NCBI GenBank assembly: GCA_003452395.1 | Contig: DMOI01000045.1 | Coordinates: 1-64,000 of the forward strand | Reading direction: 5' to 3' | From: Clostridiales bacterium | GTDB taxonomy: Bacteria; Bacillota; Clostridia; Lachnospirales; UBA12420 | Length of the DNA stretch: 64,000 nt | Shown: positions 9,564-18,634 of the stretch, piece by piece | Position numbering within the stretch: the first letter of the stretch is position 1 | Layout: every line of letters begins with the position of its first letter | Notes under the pieces: generated by a model | Database searches by the model: none | The model's input: the letters and a program-made list of their open reading frames with translations, nothing else | What the model was told of the DNA's origin: nothing | Translations under genes and position numbers: made by a program

Positions 9564-10399
9564 AAGTTTAATGATGCCTCATATACTTGATTTTTTGAAA
9601 AATCATGTTCATTTACTACCTTTTTTATAGCTTCCTTCATTGTACAATCATCTCTCATTATTTTATCTACTAACAATGCCTCTATGGATATTTTAGCTTC
9701 ACCTGTATTTTCATCCTTGACCTCTTGATTTTGAAGTATTACAACATACTCACCTTTTTCTATATTTTCATCATTTTTAATTTTCTGTAAAACTTCCTTA
9801 ATATCTCCTCTTATTACCCTTTCATGCAGCTTTGTCAAATCCGAGCAAATGCATATAGCTGAGTTTGGAAATGATTCAGCCAATTTTTCAACTAATTTTA
9901 CTACCCTTCGTGGCGACTCATATATAACTGAGATTTTAACATTTGAATTACTTATTTCAGTTATCTTTTCCTTTAGCTTATTATCCCTGTCTAAGAAACC
10001 ATAAAATGCAAATTTATCAATCTCAAATCCGGATATTGATAATGCATCTATTACAGCCGATGGTCCTGGTATGCCTATTACCTCTATTTGATTACTATGT
10101 GCAAAAGCGACAATCTCATAGCCTGGGTCTGATATACACGGAGTGCCTGCATCGGATACTAGACACACAACTAGATCTTCAGTTTTTATCAGCTCTACTA
10201 TCTGCTCTGCCTTCCATTTTTCATTAAACTTATGATATGATTCCATCTTCTTTTTTATATTAAAGTAATTTAGTAATTTTATTGTATGCCTTGTATCCTC
10301 GGCAAGTATTAAGTCACACTCATTCAAAACATCTAAAGTTCTTTTAGATACGTCTCCTAAATTCCCTATTGGGGTTGCTACTATATACAGTTTTGACAT
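9542..10399 (-). CDS. rsmI: 16S rRNA (cytidine(1402)-2'-O)-methyltransferase
   Basis: A 285-residue SAM-dependent tetrapyrrole-methylase-fold enzyme that 2'-O-methylates C1402 in the ribosomal P site. Visible signatures are VATPIGNLGDVSKRTLDVL at the N-terminus, AEDTRHT near residue 35, VSDAGTPCISDPGYE near residue 82, PGPSA near 110 and the C-terminal helical domain. Length is normal. ATG at 10399 follows AGGAG. Nth lies 40 bases upstream on the same strand and may share its transcript. Confidence 0.95.
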   Translation of the reverse strand: MSKLYIVATPIGNLGDVSKRTLDVLNECDLILAEDTRHTIKLLNYFNIKKKMESYHKFNEKWKAEQIVELIKTEDLVVCLVSDAGTPCISDPGYEIVAFAHSNQIEVIGIPGPSAVIDALSISGFEIDKFAFYGFLDRDNKLKEKITEISNSNVKISVIYESPRRVVKLVEKLAESFPNSAICICSDLTKLHERVIRGDIKEVLQKIKNDENIEKGEYVVILQNQEVKDENTGEAKISIEALLVDKIMRDDCTMKEAIKKVVNEHDFSKNQVYEASLNLKTKMSN

Positions 10400-10439
10400 A
10401 ATTAAACTCCTAACTAAATATTTATTTTATAATTTATAT

Positions 10440-11066
10440 TCACACAAGTATCTTTCCACAATGCTCCTCCAAAAAGCACTCTCCACATTTTGGTTTTTGA
10501 CCCTTACACATTGTTCTACCGAGTGCCATAATTTGGCTATTGTACCTTGCCCAGTTTTCTTTTGGCAACACTTTCATTAGGTCAAACTCTATTTTAGTAG
10601 GGTCTTTCTCTTTTGTAAGACCTAATCTGTAGCTTACTCTCTTAACATGCGTGTCTACAACTATGCTTGGTTGCTTAAATATATGTGTTAGTATTACATT
10701 CGCTGTTTTTCTGCCCACTCCAGCAAGTTTTGTTAGAGTTTCTATATCCATAGGCATATTTTTAGAATAATCTGTTATAAGTTGACCACATGATCTTTTT
10801 ATATTTTGTGCCTTATTTCTATAAAATCCTGTTTGAAATACATCTTGCTCTAATTCTGCTATATCACACTCTGCAAAATCTTCTATCTTGTTATACTTTA
10901 TAAAAAGCTTCTCTGTCACTTTATTTACTCTTTCATCTGTACATTGTGCAGCAAGTATTGTTGCAACCATAAGCTCATAATCTTTAGTGTAATTTAGATA
11001 GCATATAGCTTCTTTACCATATTTATAATCAAGTAGCTTTAATATTTGATTTATTGTTTCTTCCAT
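10440..11066 (-). CDS. nth: Endonuclease III
   Basis: A 208-residue base-excision repair glycosylase/AP lyase. The helix-hairpin-helix LAGVGRKTANV carries the catalytic Lys, and VDTHVKR carries the catalytic Asp. The C-terminal C-x6-C-x2-C-x5-C cluster (CKGQKPKCGECFLEEHC) ligates the 4Fe-4S centre. ATG at 11066 follows GGAGGTGACTGC; the upstream in-frame ATG at 11093 would add a nonhomologous nonapeptide and lacks a ribosome binding site. Confidence 0.96.
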   Translation of the reverse strand: MEETINQILKLLDYKYGKEAICYLNYTKDYELMVATILAAQCTDERVNKVTEKLFIKYNKIEDFAECDIAELEQDVFQTGFYRNKAQNIKRSCGQLITDYSKNMPMDIETLTKLAGVGRKTANVILTHIFKQPSIVVDTHVKRVSYRLGLTKEKDPTKIEFDLMKVLPKENWARYNSQIMALGRTMCKGQKPKCGECFLEEHCGKILV

Positions 11067-11248
11067 GCAGTCACCTCCAAATAATATCTTCATCCATCAT
11101 TGCAATACTTTTGCATCCATAATCTATTCTACCATTATCTCATATCTTTTTCAATATAAAAAATTATAATAATATTTTTGTTTCTTTGTATATATTTTTC
11201 AATTTGGCAAATAATACAATTGTACATCAAATTTAAGGAGGTTAAATT

Positions 11249-11428
11249 ATGACATCTAAAGAATTAGATTTATTGAAAGATACTTTAAATCAAGAGCAAC
11301 AAGCTATTAAGAAGTGTCAAACTTATGCTGAGCATTCAAATGATCAATCAATCAAGAGTTTATTTGCACAAGCTGCTCAAAGACACGAAACACATTATAA
11401 AAAGATTTTGACTCAACTAAACGTATAG
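11249..11428 (+). CDS. Small CotF-related/ferritin-like spore coat protein
   Basis: A 59-residue helical protein starting MTSKELDLLKDTLNQEQQAI and ending in ILTQLNV. It follows AAGGAGG at good spacing and lies just upstream of, and in the same orientation as, a CotF-type coat protein. Helical pattern, length and position resemble the small coat-associated proteins that pair with CotF family genes in spore-forming Clostridia. The assignment to coat is from context and pattern only. Confidence 0.7.
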   Translation: MTSKELDLLKDTLNQEQQAIKKCQTYAEHSNDQSIKSLFAQAAQRHETHYKKILTQLNV

Positions 11429-11506
11429 TCTGATGTAGCTATTATACATGGCTAATAGCAGGTAAAACGTTTTTATCTGCTAACTAAATTAAAGGGGTGA
11501 ACTACT

Positions 11507-11863
11507 ATGACGAATACAAATACAGGTACAGGTGTAGGTACAAATGCCAATGCAAATACAGCAGCAGCTGCTAGTGCAGGTTCTAGAACTACTAGCTCAG
11601 ATAAAATGGGTGAAAAAGAATATGTAACAGATTTACTAAATTCAGAAAAGTTACTATGTAGTACTTATAATACTGCTATTATTGAGGCAGCTACTCCTCA
11701 AATAAGAGAAGATTTTAAATCAGTATTAATGGATCAATTTGATGTTCAAAATACAATATTTATGGCTATGAATGAAAAAGGCTGGTATCCAGTTGATCCA
11801 GCACAACAAAACAAAATACAACAAGCAAAAGACCAGTTTCCATCTTCAGTATTAAACGCATAA
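11507..11863 (+). CDS. Spore coat protein, CotF family
   Basis: A 118-residue protein with a low-complexity N-terminus of about 30 residues (Thr/Asn/Ala/Gly) and then a Coat_F domain: KEYVTDLLNSEKLLCSTYN, a central acidic helix, and MNEKGWYPVDPAQQNKIQQA near the C-terminus. Such proteins are ferritin-like helical bundles deposited in the spore coat. A GGGGTGA ribosome binding site precedes ATG 11507. It probably shares a transcript with the 59-residue gene upstream, closed by the terminator at 11866. Confidence 0.88.
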   Translation: MTNTNTGTGVGTNANANTAAAASAGSRTTSSDKMGEKEYVTDLLNSEKLLCSTYNTAIIEAATPQIREDFKSVLMDQFDVQNTIFMAMNEKGWYPVDPAQQNKIQQAKDQFPSSVLNA

Positions 11864-11865
11864 TT

Positions 11866-11916
11866 AAAAAGCTACTGCTATCAAGATTTTCCTTGATTCA
11901 GTAGCTTTTTAATTTT
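11866..11916 (+). terminator. Rho-independent terminator after cotF-like gene
   Basis: AAAAAGCTACTG pairs with CAGTAGCTTTTT, with an inner stem and a T-rich tail. Confidence 0.85.
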
Positions 11917-12075
11917 TCACTTCAATCATTCCTTATAATCCATAGTATTCCGTTCGAAACATGTCTTATTGTCAAGACAGTACACAAATCATCAAAAACA
12001 TCCTCATGTCTTTCCAGCTTTTTATATGTTTATCCTTTCACTTCTACTATCATTTGTAACTCTTCAGTACAATGA

Positions 12076-12207
12076 TTAATCTGCTTTTTTTTTTTCTTCA
12101 TCGTCATCATATTCTAAGATACCCACTCCTTTTTTCATATTTTCATTAACAATTTGTCCGTTTTCTATTACCACTATCGGTTCTGTATTTACAATTTCTT
12201 GATACAT
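12076..12207 (-). CDS. Small acidic hypothetical protein of the DUF421 operon
   Basis: A 43-residue protein, MYQEIVNTEP to the acidic/lysine end DDDEEKKKAD, with an AGGAGG ribosome binding site just upstream. It starts 23 bases after the DUF421 gene stop on the same strand. The motif IVVIENGQIVNENMKK resembles the short domain found at the ends of some DUF421 proteins and may work with it. An 11-base A run lies within the coding strand near the 3' end, a slippage-prone site. Function unknown. Confidence 0.6.
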   Translation of the reverse strand: MYQEIVNTEPIVVIENGQIVNENMKKGVGILEYDDDEEKKKAD

Positions 12208-12229
12208 CTATATTCCTCCTGTCTTTCGA

Positions 12230-12934
12230 TTAAAATTCTTGCGGTTTCCCACCTGCATTGCCAAATTTATTCTTATTCCAGTCAACATAAAGCTTTCCTT
12301 CGGTATTAAGCTCTGCTATTAGCACATCTTCTATATTTTGAACACCAGCTTTTTTAATCTCTTCTTTCAACCAATTTTCATCTAGTTTTGCATATTTCAA
12401 ATTTACTTTTATTATATCTCCATCAATAATCAAAGGAAGCGCAAGTCCTTCGTATTCAGTACTAATTTTCATATCTTTTGCTTTAACAGGTCTTTCTTGC
12501 GATTTTGGTATTACAGAAAGGTTTCCGTTTGGTTCTACAATGGCAAATTCAACTTCTGATATGTTAACATATCCTTCTAATCGCAATAATGACATCAAAA
12601 AGGTTACATTTATTTTGTTTAGTTTAAGTTCATTTTTGTCAATCTTTCCGTTTGCTATTACTATACTTGGTTTCATATCTATATTATAAAATTTCTTATG
12701 CAACGATATTACTCCTACTGCAAGTGTACAAAAGACTATTGAAAATACTCCTATCGCCTGTTTAGATGGTATTTTATAAACTAAAGGCTCCGCAGCAATA
12801 TTAGAAATAAGTAATAAAGCAGCAAGTTCATAGGATGTCATTTGAGATATAGACTTCTTACCCAACATTCTAACTGCTGCCCATATTACTAAAAACATTA
12901 TTATACAACGTGCTATATATACTATAATTTCCAC
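12230..12934 (-). CDS. YetF-like DUF421 membrane protein
   Basis: A 234-residue protein with three N-terminal transmembrane segments (within residues 1-75) and the DUF421 core: VRMLGKKSISQMTSYELAALLL, then a cytoplasmic domain with IVIANGKIDKNEL and LRLEGYVNISEVEFAIVEPNG. Family members in Bacillus are linked to the spore or stationary-phase membrane, but the biochemical role is unknown. The start is GTG at 12934, eight bases after AAGGAGG. It forms an operon with the DUF4363-like gene upstream (17-base gap) and the 43-residue gene downstream. Confidence 0.9.
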   Translation of the reverse strand: MEIIVYIARCIIMFLVIWAAVRMLGKKSISQMTSYELAALLLISNIAAEPLVYKIPSKQAIGVFSIVFCTLAVGVISLHKKFYNIDMKPSIVIANGKIDKNELKLNKINVTFLMSLLRLEGYVNISEVEFAIVEPNGNLSVIPKSQERPVKAKDMKISTEYEGLALPLIIDGDIIKVNLKYAKLDENWLKEEIKKAGVQNIEDVLIAELNTEGKLYVDWNKNKFGNAGGKPQEF

Positions 12935-12950
12935 TAAGAAGTCCTCCTTT

Positions 12951-13325
12951 TTATGGTTCAGGTACTATTTTCTTAAAATTTATGAAATGTCCCATAACTT
13001 TATTTGCACTTTCTACGGCTCTGTTTCTATCCTTGATTTCTATCGCACTCCTTAATACTTCAATTGCATCGCTCATCTCTGAATAGTCATGCTCTGCATT
13101 ATTTAATGCAATAAGGTATTTACCATTCATCCATATTTTATTAAATTCTTCTTCATTTTGCTGTGCAACTTCCCAATTCTCTTTCTTTGCTTCTTCCATT
13201 ACCTCTTTCAACGTGTTCTCAAATCTATTACCCCGATCGTAAATATAATTTTGTGCTACAAAAAACACTGCGAATATTATTACTATTATACTTATTAATC
13301 CTCTTGTTATTGTATTATTGCTCAA
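12951..13325 (-). CDS. DUF4363-like membrane-anchored protein
   Basis: A 124-residue protein with one N-terminal transmembrane segment (about residues 8-27) and a helical extracytoplasmic part. Proteins of this size are regular partners of DUF421 genes in Clostridia, and this gene sits directly upstream of one. TTG at 13325 is the start, six bases after a G-rich GGGGGG ribosome binding site. Role unknown; the assignment rests on gene pairing and shape. Confidence 0.75.
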   Translation of the reverse strand: MSNNTITRGLISIIVIIFAVFFVAQNYIYDRGNRFENTLKEVMEEAKKENWEVAQQNEEEFNKIWMNGKYLIALNNAEHDYSEMSDAIEVLRSAIEIKDRNRAVESANKVMGHFINFKKIVPEP

Positions 13326-13552
13326 GCAGTTCCCCCCCTTTTTATGTTGTTAAGCTATACCAATATTTTCTACACTATTATAAAAGTTATACATTTTATA
13401 GTTTTAACTTCAATTACATTAGCAGGATGATCTTTAGGTGATATGCTTCCCCACTTGGTGAAACTGCAATACTTTCAGCTACCATCAGATGTTTAATCAT
13501 GTATTATGTTAAGTCTTATCTACCTTATAGTTGTATATAATTATTTCATTAA

Positions 13553-13657
13553 AAATGTGCATATGAATGCAATATATTTCCTGATGCACATTGTAAAGAG
13601 TGTGTTGACATCTGTACAGCATGTGCAGACGAATGTAGAAAAATGGCTAATTCGTAA
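13553..13657 (+). pseudogene. C-terminal remnant of a cysteine-rich four-helix copper-binding-type protein (DUF326-like)
   Basis: An open frame without a start codon reads CAYECNIFPDAHCKECVDIC and then TACADECRKMANS before TAA. The spacing of Cys and His matches the end of the DUF326/YhjQ-type cysteine-rich four-helix proteins. The frame is stopped upstream by TAA at 13550, so only the last third survives. A terminator follows immediately. Otherwise 13326-13841 holds no gene that I can support. Confidence 0.6.
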
Positions 13658-13663
13658 TTAAAT

Positions 13664-13707
13664 AAACCCAGTTAGAGTATATCACTACTCAACTGGGTTT
13701 ATTTTTA
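13664..13707 (+). terminator. Terminator after the cysteine-rich remnant
   Basis: TAAACCCAGTT pairs with AACTGGGTTTA, extended by a second short stem, and is followed by a T-rich run. Confidence 0.75.
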
Positions 13708-13841
13708 TATCTCTAAATTAAATTCTATCCTTGTAAGAGGAACCTACCACTTTGTTGTTATTAGTTTTTAATGTGTTTTACTTTCCATTCTAAGCTGGGT
13801 TCCCCACTAGTTCCATCTACCGTATTAGGCTTGTGGTTATC

Positions 13842-14477
13842 CTATATTTGGATATTTAAACTATTTATATAAGTTCTCATATTAATTTTACTAGTGTTAT
13901 CAGCTAATATTTCTTGAATTTCTTGGCTTTTAGATTTAACACTTTCTTCCTCTCTACTTTTAGTTTCTATTAGTATATCTTCTGATGTATATGTTCTTAT
14001 ATGACCAAGGTCAGGACAAGGACCATTTTCATCCCATACTGCAAATGTTTCCCTATTTATCTCTACAGGCTTTGTACTTTCTTTAAAAAAATCTATTATA
14101 TTTGCATCAACATTCATAGTATTACCTTCAAAATTTATTGCAATTGAATCTTTGTTTAGCATAAATTCCGATGCCTCTGTACATTTAAAAATCAGCCCTC
14201 CACCATCGTCTAGAATAGAGCATCTGTTTTCATACTTACTACCTTTTATATATATCTTAGAATCAACTAAATATGTATCATTAAGTCCTGGTCGTAAATC
14301 AGATATTCCACAATCTCTTTCTAATATTTTTTTTCTTTTTGAAAATAAAGTTGGATGTATCAAATTAGAAATTGGTATAATCTTTCTATCTTTATCAATC
14401 AAACGATAGTCACCAGTTAACCAATTTTTTTGTATTGCTGCACCTTCATGCCCGTCAATTTCTTTCTTCCAAAACAT
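13842..14477 (-). CDS. Hypothetical protein
   Basis: A 211-residue soluble protein beginning MFWKKEIDGHEGAAIQKNWL and ending with a helical KSREEESVKSKSQEIQEIL segment. I do not recognise a family. No signal peptide, membrane segment or catalytic motif stands out; two Cys-containing stretches (ERDCGISDLRPG, NGPCPDLGH) are the only notable features. ATG at 14477 follows AAAGGAGAG at eight bases. It lies downstream of clpC with its own ribosome binding site, separated by the clpC terminator. Confidence 0.65.
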   Translation of the reverse strand: MFWKKEIDGHEGAAIQKNWLTGDYRLIDKDRKIIPISNLIHPTLFSKRKKILERDCGISDLRPGLNDTYLVDSKIYIKGSKYENRCSILDDGGGLIFKCTEASEFMLNKDSIAINFEGNTMNVDANIIDFFKESTKPVEINRETFAVWDENGPCPDLGHIRTYTSEDILIETKSREEESVKSKSQEIQEILADNTSKINMRTYINSLNIQI

Positions 14478-14559
14478 CAATAATTCTCTCCTTTTATATC
14501 ATTAGTTTTTATCCATTGTATAATATAGCATTTTTTTACATTTTTATCAATACACAGAC

Positions 14560-14593
14560 AAAAAACATCAAAATCTTATGATTGATGTTTTTT
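14560..14593 (-). terminator. clpC terminator overlapping its stop codon
   Basis: AAAAAACATCAA pairs with TTGATGTTTTTT around a 10-base loop. The hairpin includes the last clpC codons and can act in both directions. Confidence 0.8.
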
Positions 14594-17059
14594 TACTTCA
14601 CTACCTTTATTTTTAAACTTCAAGCTTATTTCGTTATCTTTTACTTCAACTGTTACTGTTGCTTCTTCTTTTATTTCTCCATCTAACATCATTTCTGCTA
14701 GTCGGTCTTCTATTTTAGATTGTATTGTTCTTTTTAGTGGTCTTGCACCATATTGTTGGTCAAAGCCTGAATTTGATATATTTTCTATTGCTTCATCGGT
14801 CATTTTAATGTTTATGTTTACGTTCTTTTTTATTCGATTTTTCAGCTGTTCAAATAATATTTTCACTATCTCTCTTATATTCTGATCTGTAAGTGAGTGG
14901 AACACTATTACTTCATCTATACGGTTTAGGAACTCCGGCTTGAATACTTTTTTTACTTCTTCCATAACCATCTTTTTCATTGCTGCATAATCTTTCTTTT
15001 CATCTTTCTCGTAAACAAACCCCATTGTCTTTGGTGAAATTATATTAGCTGCACCTATATTTGAAGTCATAATTATTACTGCATTTTTGAAATCTACTTT
15101 TCTTCCTTGTGAATCAGTTATATGTCCGTCATCTAATACTTGTAGTAAAATATTAAACACATCAGGATGAGCTTTCTCTATCTCATCAAGTAGTATAACA
15201 GAGTACGGTTTCTTTCTTATTTTCTCTGTTACATGTCCACCTTCATCATGTCCTACATACCCAGGAGGAGACCCTATTAGCTTAGATACACTATGTTTTT
15301 CCATATATTCAGACATATCTATTCTTATTAATGCATTTTCATCACCAAATATTACTTCGCTAAGAGCTTTAGACAACTCTGTTTTCCCAACACCTGTAGG
15401 CCCGAGAAAAATAAATGAACCAACAGGTCTTTTAGGATCTTTAAGCCCTACTCTTCCTCTTCTAATTGCTTTAGATACAGCTTTAACCGCTTCATCTTGT
15501 CCTACTACTCTCGCATGCAGTAATTCCTCCATATTCATAAGCCTTTTACTTTCTTCTTTTTCAAGTTTTTTGACAGGTATTCCAGTCCAGCTAGCTACAA
15601 TATCAGATATTTCATTTTCTGTAACTACTTGAGTTGTTTTTGTGTTTTCTGTTTTCCATTCATCACTTAGTTTTTGTAACTTCTGTCTTAGTTTGTTTTG
15701 CCTTTCCTTTACTTCCCCTGCTTTTTCAAACTGTTCTGTTTTGATTGCTGATTCTTTTTCTTTATCTAAATCTTTAATTTTCTGTTCCATTTCTTTTATC
15801 TCTTCTGGTGGTGTAAATGTCCTAAGCCTAACTTTTGATGATGCCTCATCTATTACATCTATAGCTTTGTCTGGCAGGAATCTGTCTGTTATATATCTGC
15901 TTGATAATCGTACTGCTGCCAGAATAGCATCATCTGTTATTTTCACTTCATGATGCGCTTCATATTTATCTTTCAGTCCCTTTAATATAGCTATAGTATC
16001 ATCTTCGTTTGGCTCCTCGACCTTCACTGGTTGAAACCTTCGTTCAAGTGCTGAGTCTTTTTCTATATGTTTTCTATATTCCTCATAGGTTGTTGCCCCT
16101 ATAACTTGAAGCTCCCCGCGAGCCAAAGATGGCTTTAAAATATTAGCTGCATCTAGTGAACCTTCAGCCGCGCCCGCACCTATTATAGTGTGTATTTCAT
16201 CTATAAATAAAATTATATTTCCAGCTAATCTTACTTCCTCTATGCATTTTTTTATTCTTCCCTCAAACTCTCCTCTGTATTTTGAGCCAGCTACCATCGA
16301 TGAAATATCTAGTGTAACTACTCTCTTACTTTTTAGTGTCTCTGGTATGTCTCCTTTTACTATTTGTTGTGCAAGGGCTTCTATTACTGCTGTCTTTCCA
16401 ACACCAGGTTCACCTATAAGACATGGGTTATTTTTTGTCCTTCTACTCAAAATTTGTATTACACGCTCTATTTCTTTTGTTCTACCTATTACAGGATCAA
16501 GCTTTTGGTCTGTAGCCTGTGAAGTCAGATCTCTACTAAATTTGTCTAATGTAGGTGTAGATTTTTGCCTATTACCCACCGTTTTAGGATTACTCATCAT
16601 CATGCCATCTTCGGATTCTATCATTCCTCCAGATAACATATTTATTATATCATCATAAAGCTTTTGCATGTTAACATCGAGTGTGGCCAGTATTTTAACT
16701 GCAACACAATTTACTTCTTCGAGTAATGCTAAAAGAATATGTTCAGTTCCTATATAACCTGTACTCATATTTAACGCTTGCTTCAAGCTCATTTCTAGTA
16801 TTTTTTTTGTTCTAGGTGTGAATTCCTGTATTTTTACCTTTCCTGCTTCTCCAACACCTAATAATTCTTCTATCTTTTTTATTACATCATCTTCTGTCAC
16901 TCCATAGTTTTCTAATGCTTTGCCTGCAACACCTTCTTTTTGTCTAACAAGACCTAATAAAAGATGTTCTGTTCCCACATAGCTATGCCCCAATTCTAAT
17001 GCACTCTCTTGTGATAGCCTTATGGATTCTTGTGCCCCTTCTGTAAATTTACCAAACAT
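14576..17059 (-). CDS. clpC: ATP-dependent Clp protease ATP-binding subunit ClpC
   Basis: An 827-residue HSP100 unfoldase. Order: two Clp-N repeats (residues 1-145), AAA module 1 with Walker A GEPGVGKT near 215, a middle domain with a UVR-type coiled coil (near residues 420-470), AAA module 2 with GPTGVGKT near 555, and the ClpB D2-small domain at the C-terminus. ClpC works with ClpP and uses McsB-phosphorylated arginine as a degradation mark. ATG 17059 follows GGAGGTG. It is last in the zinc-ribbon/mcsA/mcsB/clpC operon, 32 bases after mcsB. Confidence 0.97.
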   Translation of the reverse strand: MFGKFTEGAQESIRLSQESALELGHSYVGTEHLLLGLVRQKEGVAGKALENYGVTEDDVIKKIEELLGVGEAGKVKIQEFTPRTKKILEMSLKQALNMSTGYIGTEHILLALLEEVNCVAVKILATLDVNMQKLYDDIINMLSGGMIESEDGMMMSNPKTVGNRQKSTPTLDKFSRDLTSQATDQKLDPVIGRTKEIERVIQILSRRTKNNPCLIGEPGVGKTAVIEALAQQIVKGDIPETLKSKRVVTLDISSMVAGSKYRGEFEGRIKKCIEEVRLAGNIILFIDEIHTIIGAGAAEGSLDAANILKPSLARGELQVIGATTYEEYRKHIEKDSALERRFQPVKVEEPNEDDTIAILKGLKDKYEAHHEVKITDDAILAAVRLSSRYITDRFLPDKAIDVIDEASSKVRLRTFTPPEEIKEMEQKIKDLDKEKESAIKTEQFEKAGEVKERQNKLRQKLQKLSDEWKTENTKTTQVVTENEISDIVASWTGIPVKKLEKEESKRLMNMEELLHARVVGQDEAVKAVSKAIRRGRVGLKDPKRPVGSFIFLGPTGVGKTELSKALSEVIFGDENALIRIDMSEYMEKHSVSKLIGSPPGYVGHDEGGHVTEKIRKKPYSVILLDEIEKAHPDVFNILLQVLDDGHITDSQGRKVDFKNAVIIMTSNIGAANIISPKTMGFVYEKDEKKDYAAMKKMVMEEVKKVFKPEFLNRIDEVIVFHSLTDQNIREIVKILFEQLKNRIKKNVNINIKMTDEAIENISNSGFDQQYGARPLKRTIQSKIEDRLAEMMLDGEIKEEATVTVEVKDNEISLKFKNKGSEVKKHQS

Positions 17060-17091
17060 GTGTTCACCTCCGGTTCTCTGTTCTCTATTAT

Positions 17092-18078
17092 CTATAACAG
17101 CTTTGATTGTATTATCTTAGCTCTTTCCTCGTCTTTTTCTGTAGTCTGTAGTTTTTTTTCAGCTTGTTTTTCAACATTAGATTTTTGTATTTTTATCATT
17201 AAATCAAATATATCAACCCTATCCACAAATAGCTTATCGATAAGTTTCATATCGATACCCAATTTAACATATGAAAGAAGTAACATAGCTTCTTTGATAG
17301 TCATTAACTTAGCATTAGTTAATATTCCATACGCCCTGTATATTTCATCAACTAATTTTATTTTTTGTTCGCTATATAATTTATTTCTAATTTTAATTTC
17401 TTGATTAATTATTTGAGCAACAACATCATCAAGCCTCTCTATTATTTCTACTTCACTTTGTCCAAGTGTTATTTGATTAGATATTTGATATAAACTTCCT
17501 TTTGCTTCTGTTCCCTCACCATACATTCCTCTAACAGCTATCCCTAATTTACCGAGAAAACTTATAGCATTTTTTATTTGATTAGTGACCTCAAGCATAG
17601 GTAAATGTATCATGAATGATGCCCTCATTGCTGTTCCTACATTTGTTGGACATGCAGTTAGATATCCATAATCTTTATTAAATGCATACGTAAGCTTTTT
17701 ATCCAGCTTATCATCTACTGAACTTGCATACTTATAGGCCATTTCCATGTTGTCGCCTTTAACTATAGATTGAATTCTAACATGATCTTCTTCATTTATC
17801 ATAATACTTGCTTGGGTACTTTTTTCTAAAAAAACAGCTCTATCAAGCTCACTCTTTAGCATTTCAGTACTTATAATATGGTTTTCAACTAATACAAGAT
17901 TATCAAGTCTTGTATTAGTTTTTATATCTATATAAGTGTATTTTTTCTCTGAAAATATCTTTTTTATATCTTTTACAATTTGCTCAGCCTCTTCATTTTT
18001 TAATCTATTTGGGAATGGATGTTTTGCGATATTTCTAGCGAGTCGAATTCTACTCGAAACGATTATATCTTTTCTCAT
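17092..18078 (-). CDS. mcsB: Protein-arginine kinase McsB
   Basis: A 328-residue phosphagen-kinase-like enzyme that phosphorylates arginines on proteins and marks them for ClpC-ClpP. Motifs: VSSRIRLARNIAKHPFPNRL at the N-terminus, ACPTNVGTAMRASFMIHLP near residue 140 (catalytic Cys and Gly-rich), and RGMYGEGTEAKGSLYQISNQ near residue 185. Its start overlaps the mcsA stop by four bases (ATGA), so translation is coupled. Confidence 0.96.
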   Translation of the reverse strand: MRKDIIVSSRIRLARNIAKHPFPNRLKNEEAEQIVKDIKKIFSEKKYTYIDIKTNTRLDNLVLVENHIISTEMLKSELDRAVFLEKSTQASIMINEEDHVRIQSIVKGDNMEMAYKYASSVDDKLDKKLTYAFNKDYGYLTACPTNVGTAMRASFMIHLPMLEVTNQIKNAISFLGKLGIAVRGMYGEGTEAKGSLYQISNQITLGQSEVEIIERLDDVVAQIINQEIKIRNKLYSEQKIKLVDEIYRAYGILTNAKLMTIKEAMLLLSYVKLGIDMKLIDKLFVDRVDIFDLMIKIQKSNVEKQAEKKLQTTEKDEERAKIIQSKLL

Positions 18079-18599
18079 ATTTTTGCTCCTTTTTGCATTT
18101 CCTTTATCTTATCTCTTAGATAAGCAGCTCTTTCAAACTCTTCTTCGATAATTGCTTTTTCCAGGTCTTGCCTAAGGTCGTTAATTCCCTTTTCTTTAAT
18201 TATATTTTCTCCTATCTTTGTAGGCACTTTCCCATTATGTTTAGTATGTCCATGAAGCTTATTAAATACTATAGGAAGTTGTTTATTAAATGTCTGGTAA
18301 CATTGTGCACACCCGAGCTTACCACTCGCTTTAAAATCTGCATAAGTCATTTCACATTTCTCACACTTAATTATTTTCGCCTTTTGGCTTTCTTTTTGTT
18401 CCTCAAAGGTCGTTTCTTTCACTGTTAAATCCATAAGCCCCACTAAAAAATCCTGAAAAGAAATAGGTATATTTATTATTTCATTTTCTTTAGTTTCCTT
18501 GGCGCATTGTTCGCATAAATGTATCTCAGTGGACTTACCTTTTATAGTCTTCTTAATATGAATGCTTGCTTCATTTTCATTGCATCTATCACAAAGCAT
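18075..18599 (-). CDS. mcsA: McsA, zinc-finger activator of McsB
   Basis: A protein of 174 residues with paired zinc-ribbon Cys motifs: CDRC...CEQC in residues 3-35 and CEKC...CAQC near residues 82-105, then HGHTKHNGKVP, and a C-terminal UVR motif (about residues 135-170). McsA activates the McsB kinase and, in Bacillus, takes part in CtsR control. ATG at 18599 gives the family-typical MLCDRC start; the longer frame to 18614 has no ribosome binding site. Confidence 0.95.
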   Translation of the reverse strand: MLCDRCNENEASIHIKKTIKGKSTEIHLCEQCAKETKENEIINIPISFQDFLVGLMDLTVKETTFEEQKESQKAKIIKCEKCEMTYADFKASGKLGCAQCYQTFNKQLPIVFNKLHGHTKHNGKVPTKIGENIIKEKGINDLRQDLEKAIIEEEFERAAYLRDKIKEMQKGAKI

Positions 18600-18634
18600 T
18601 TCTACCACCACCATATATTATCATAAAATATTTT

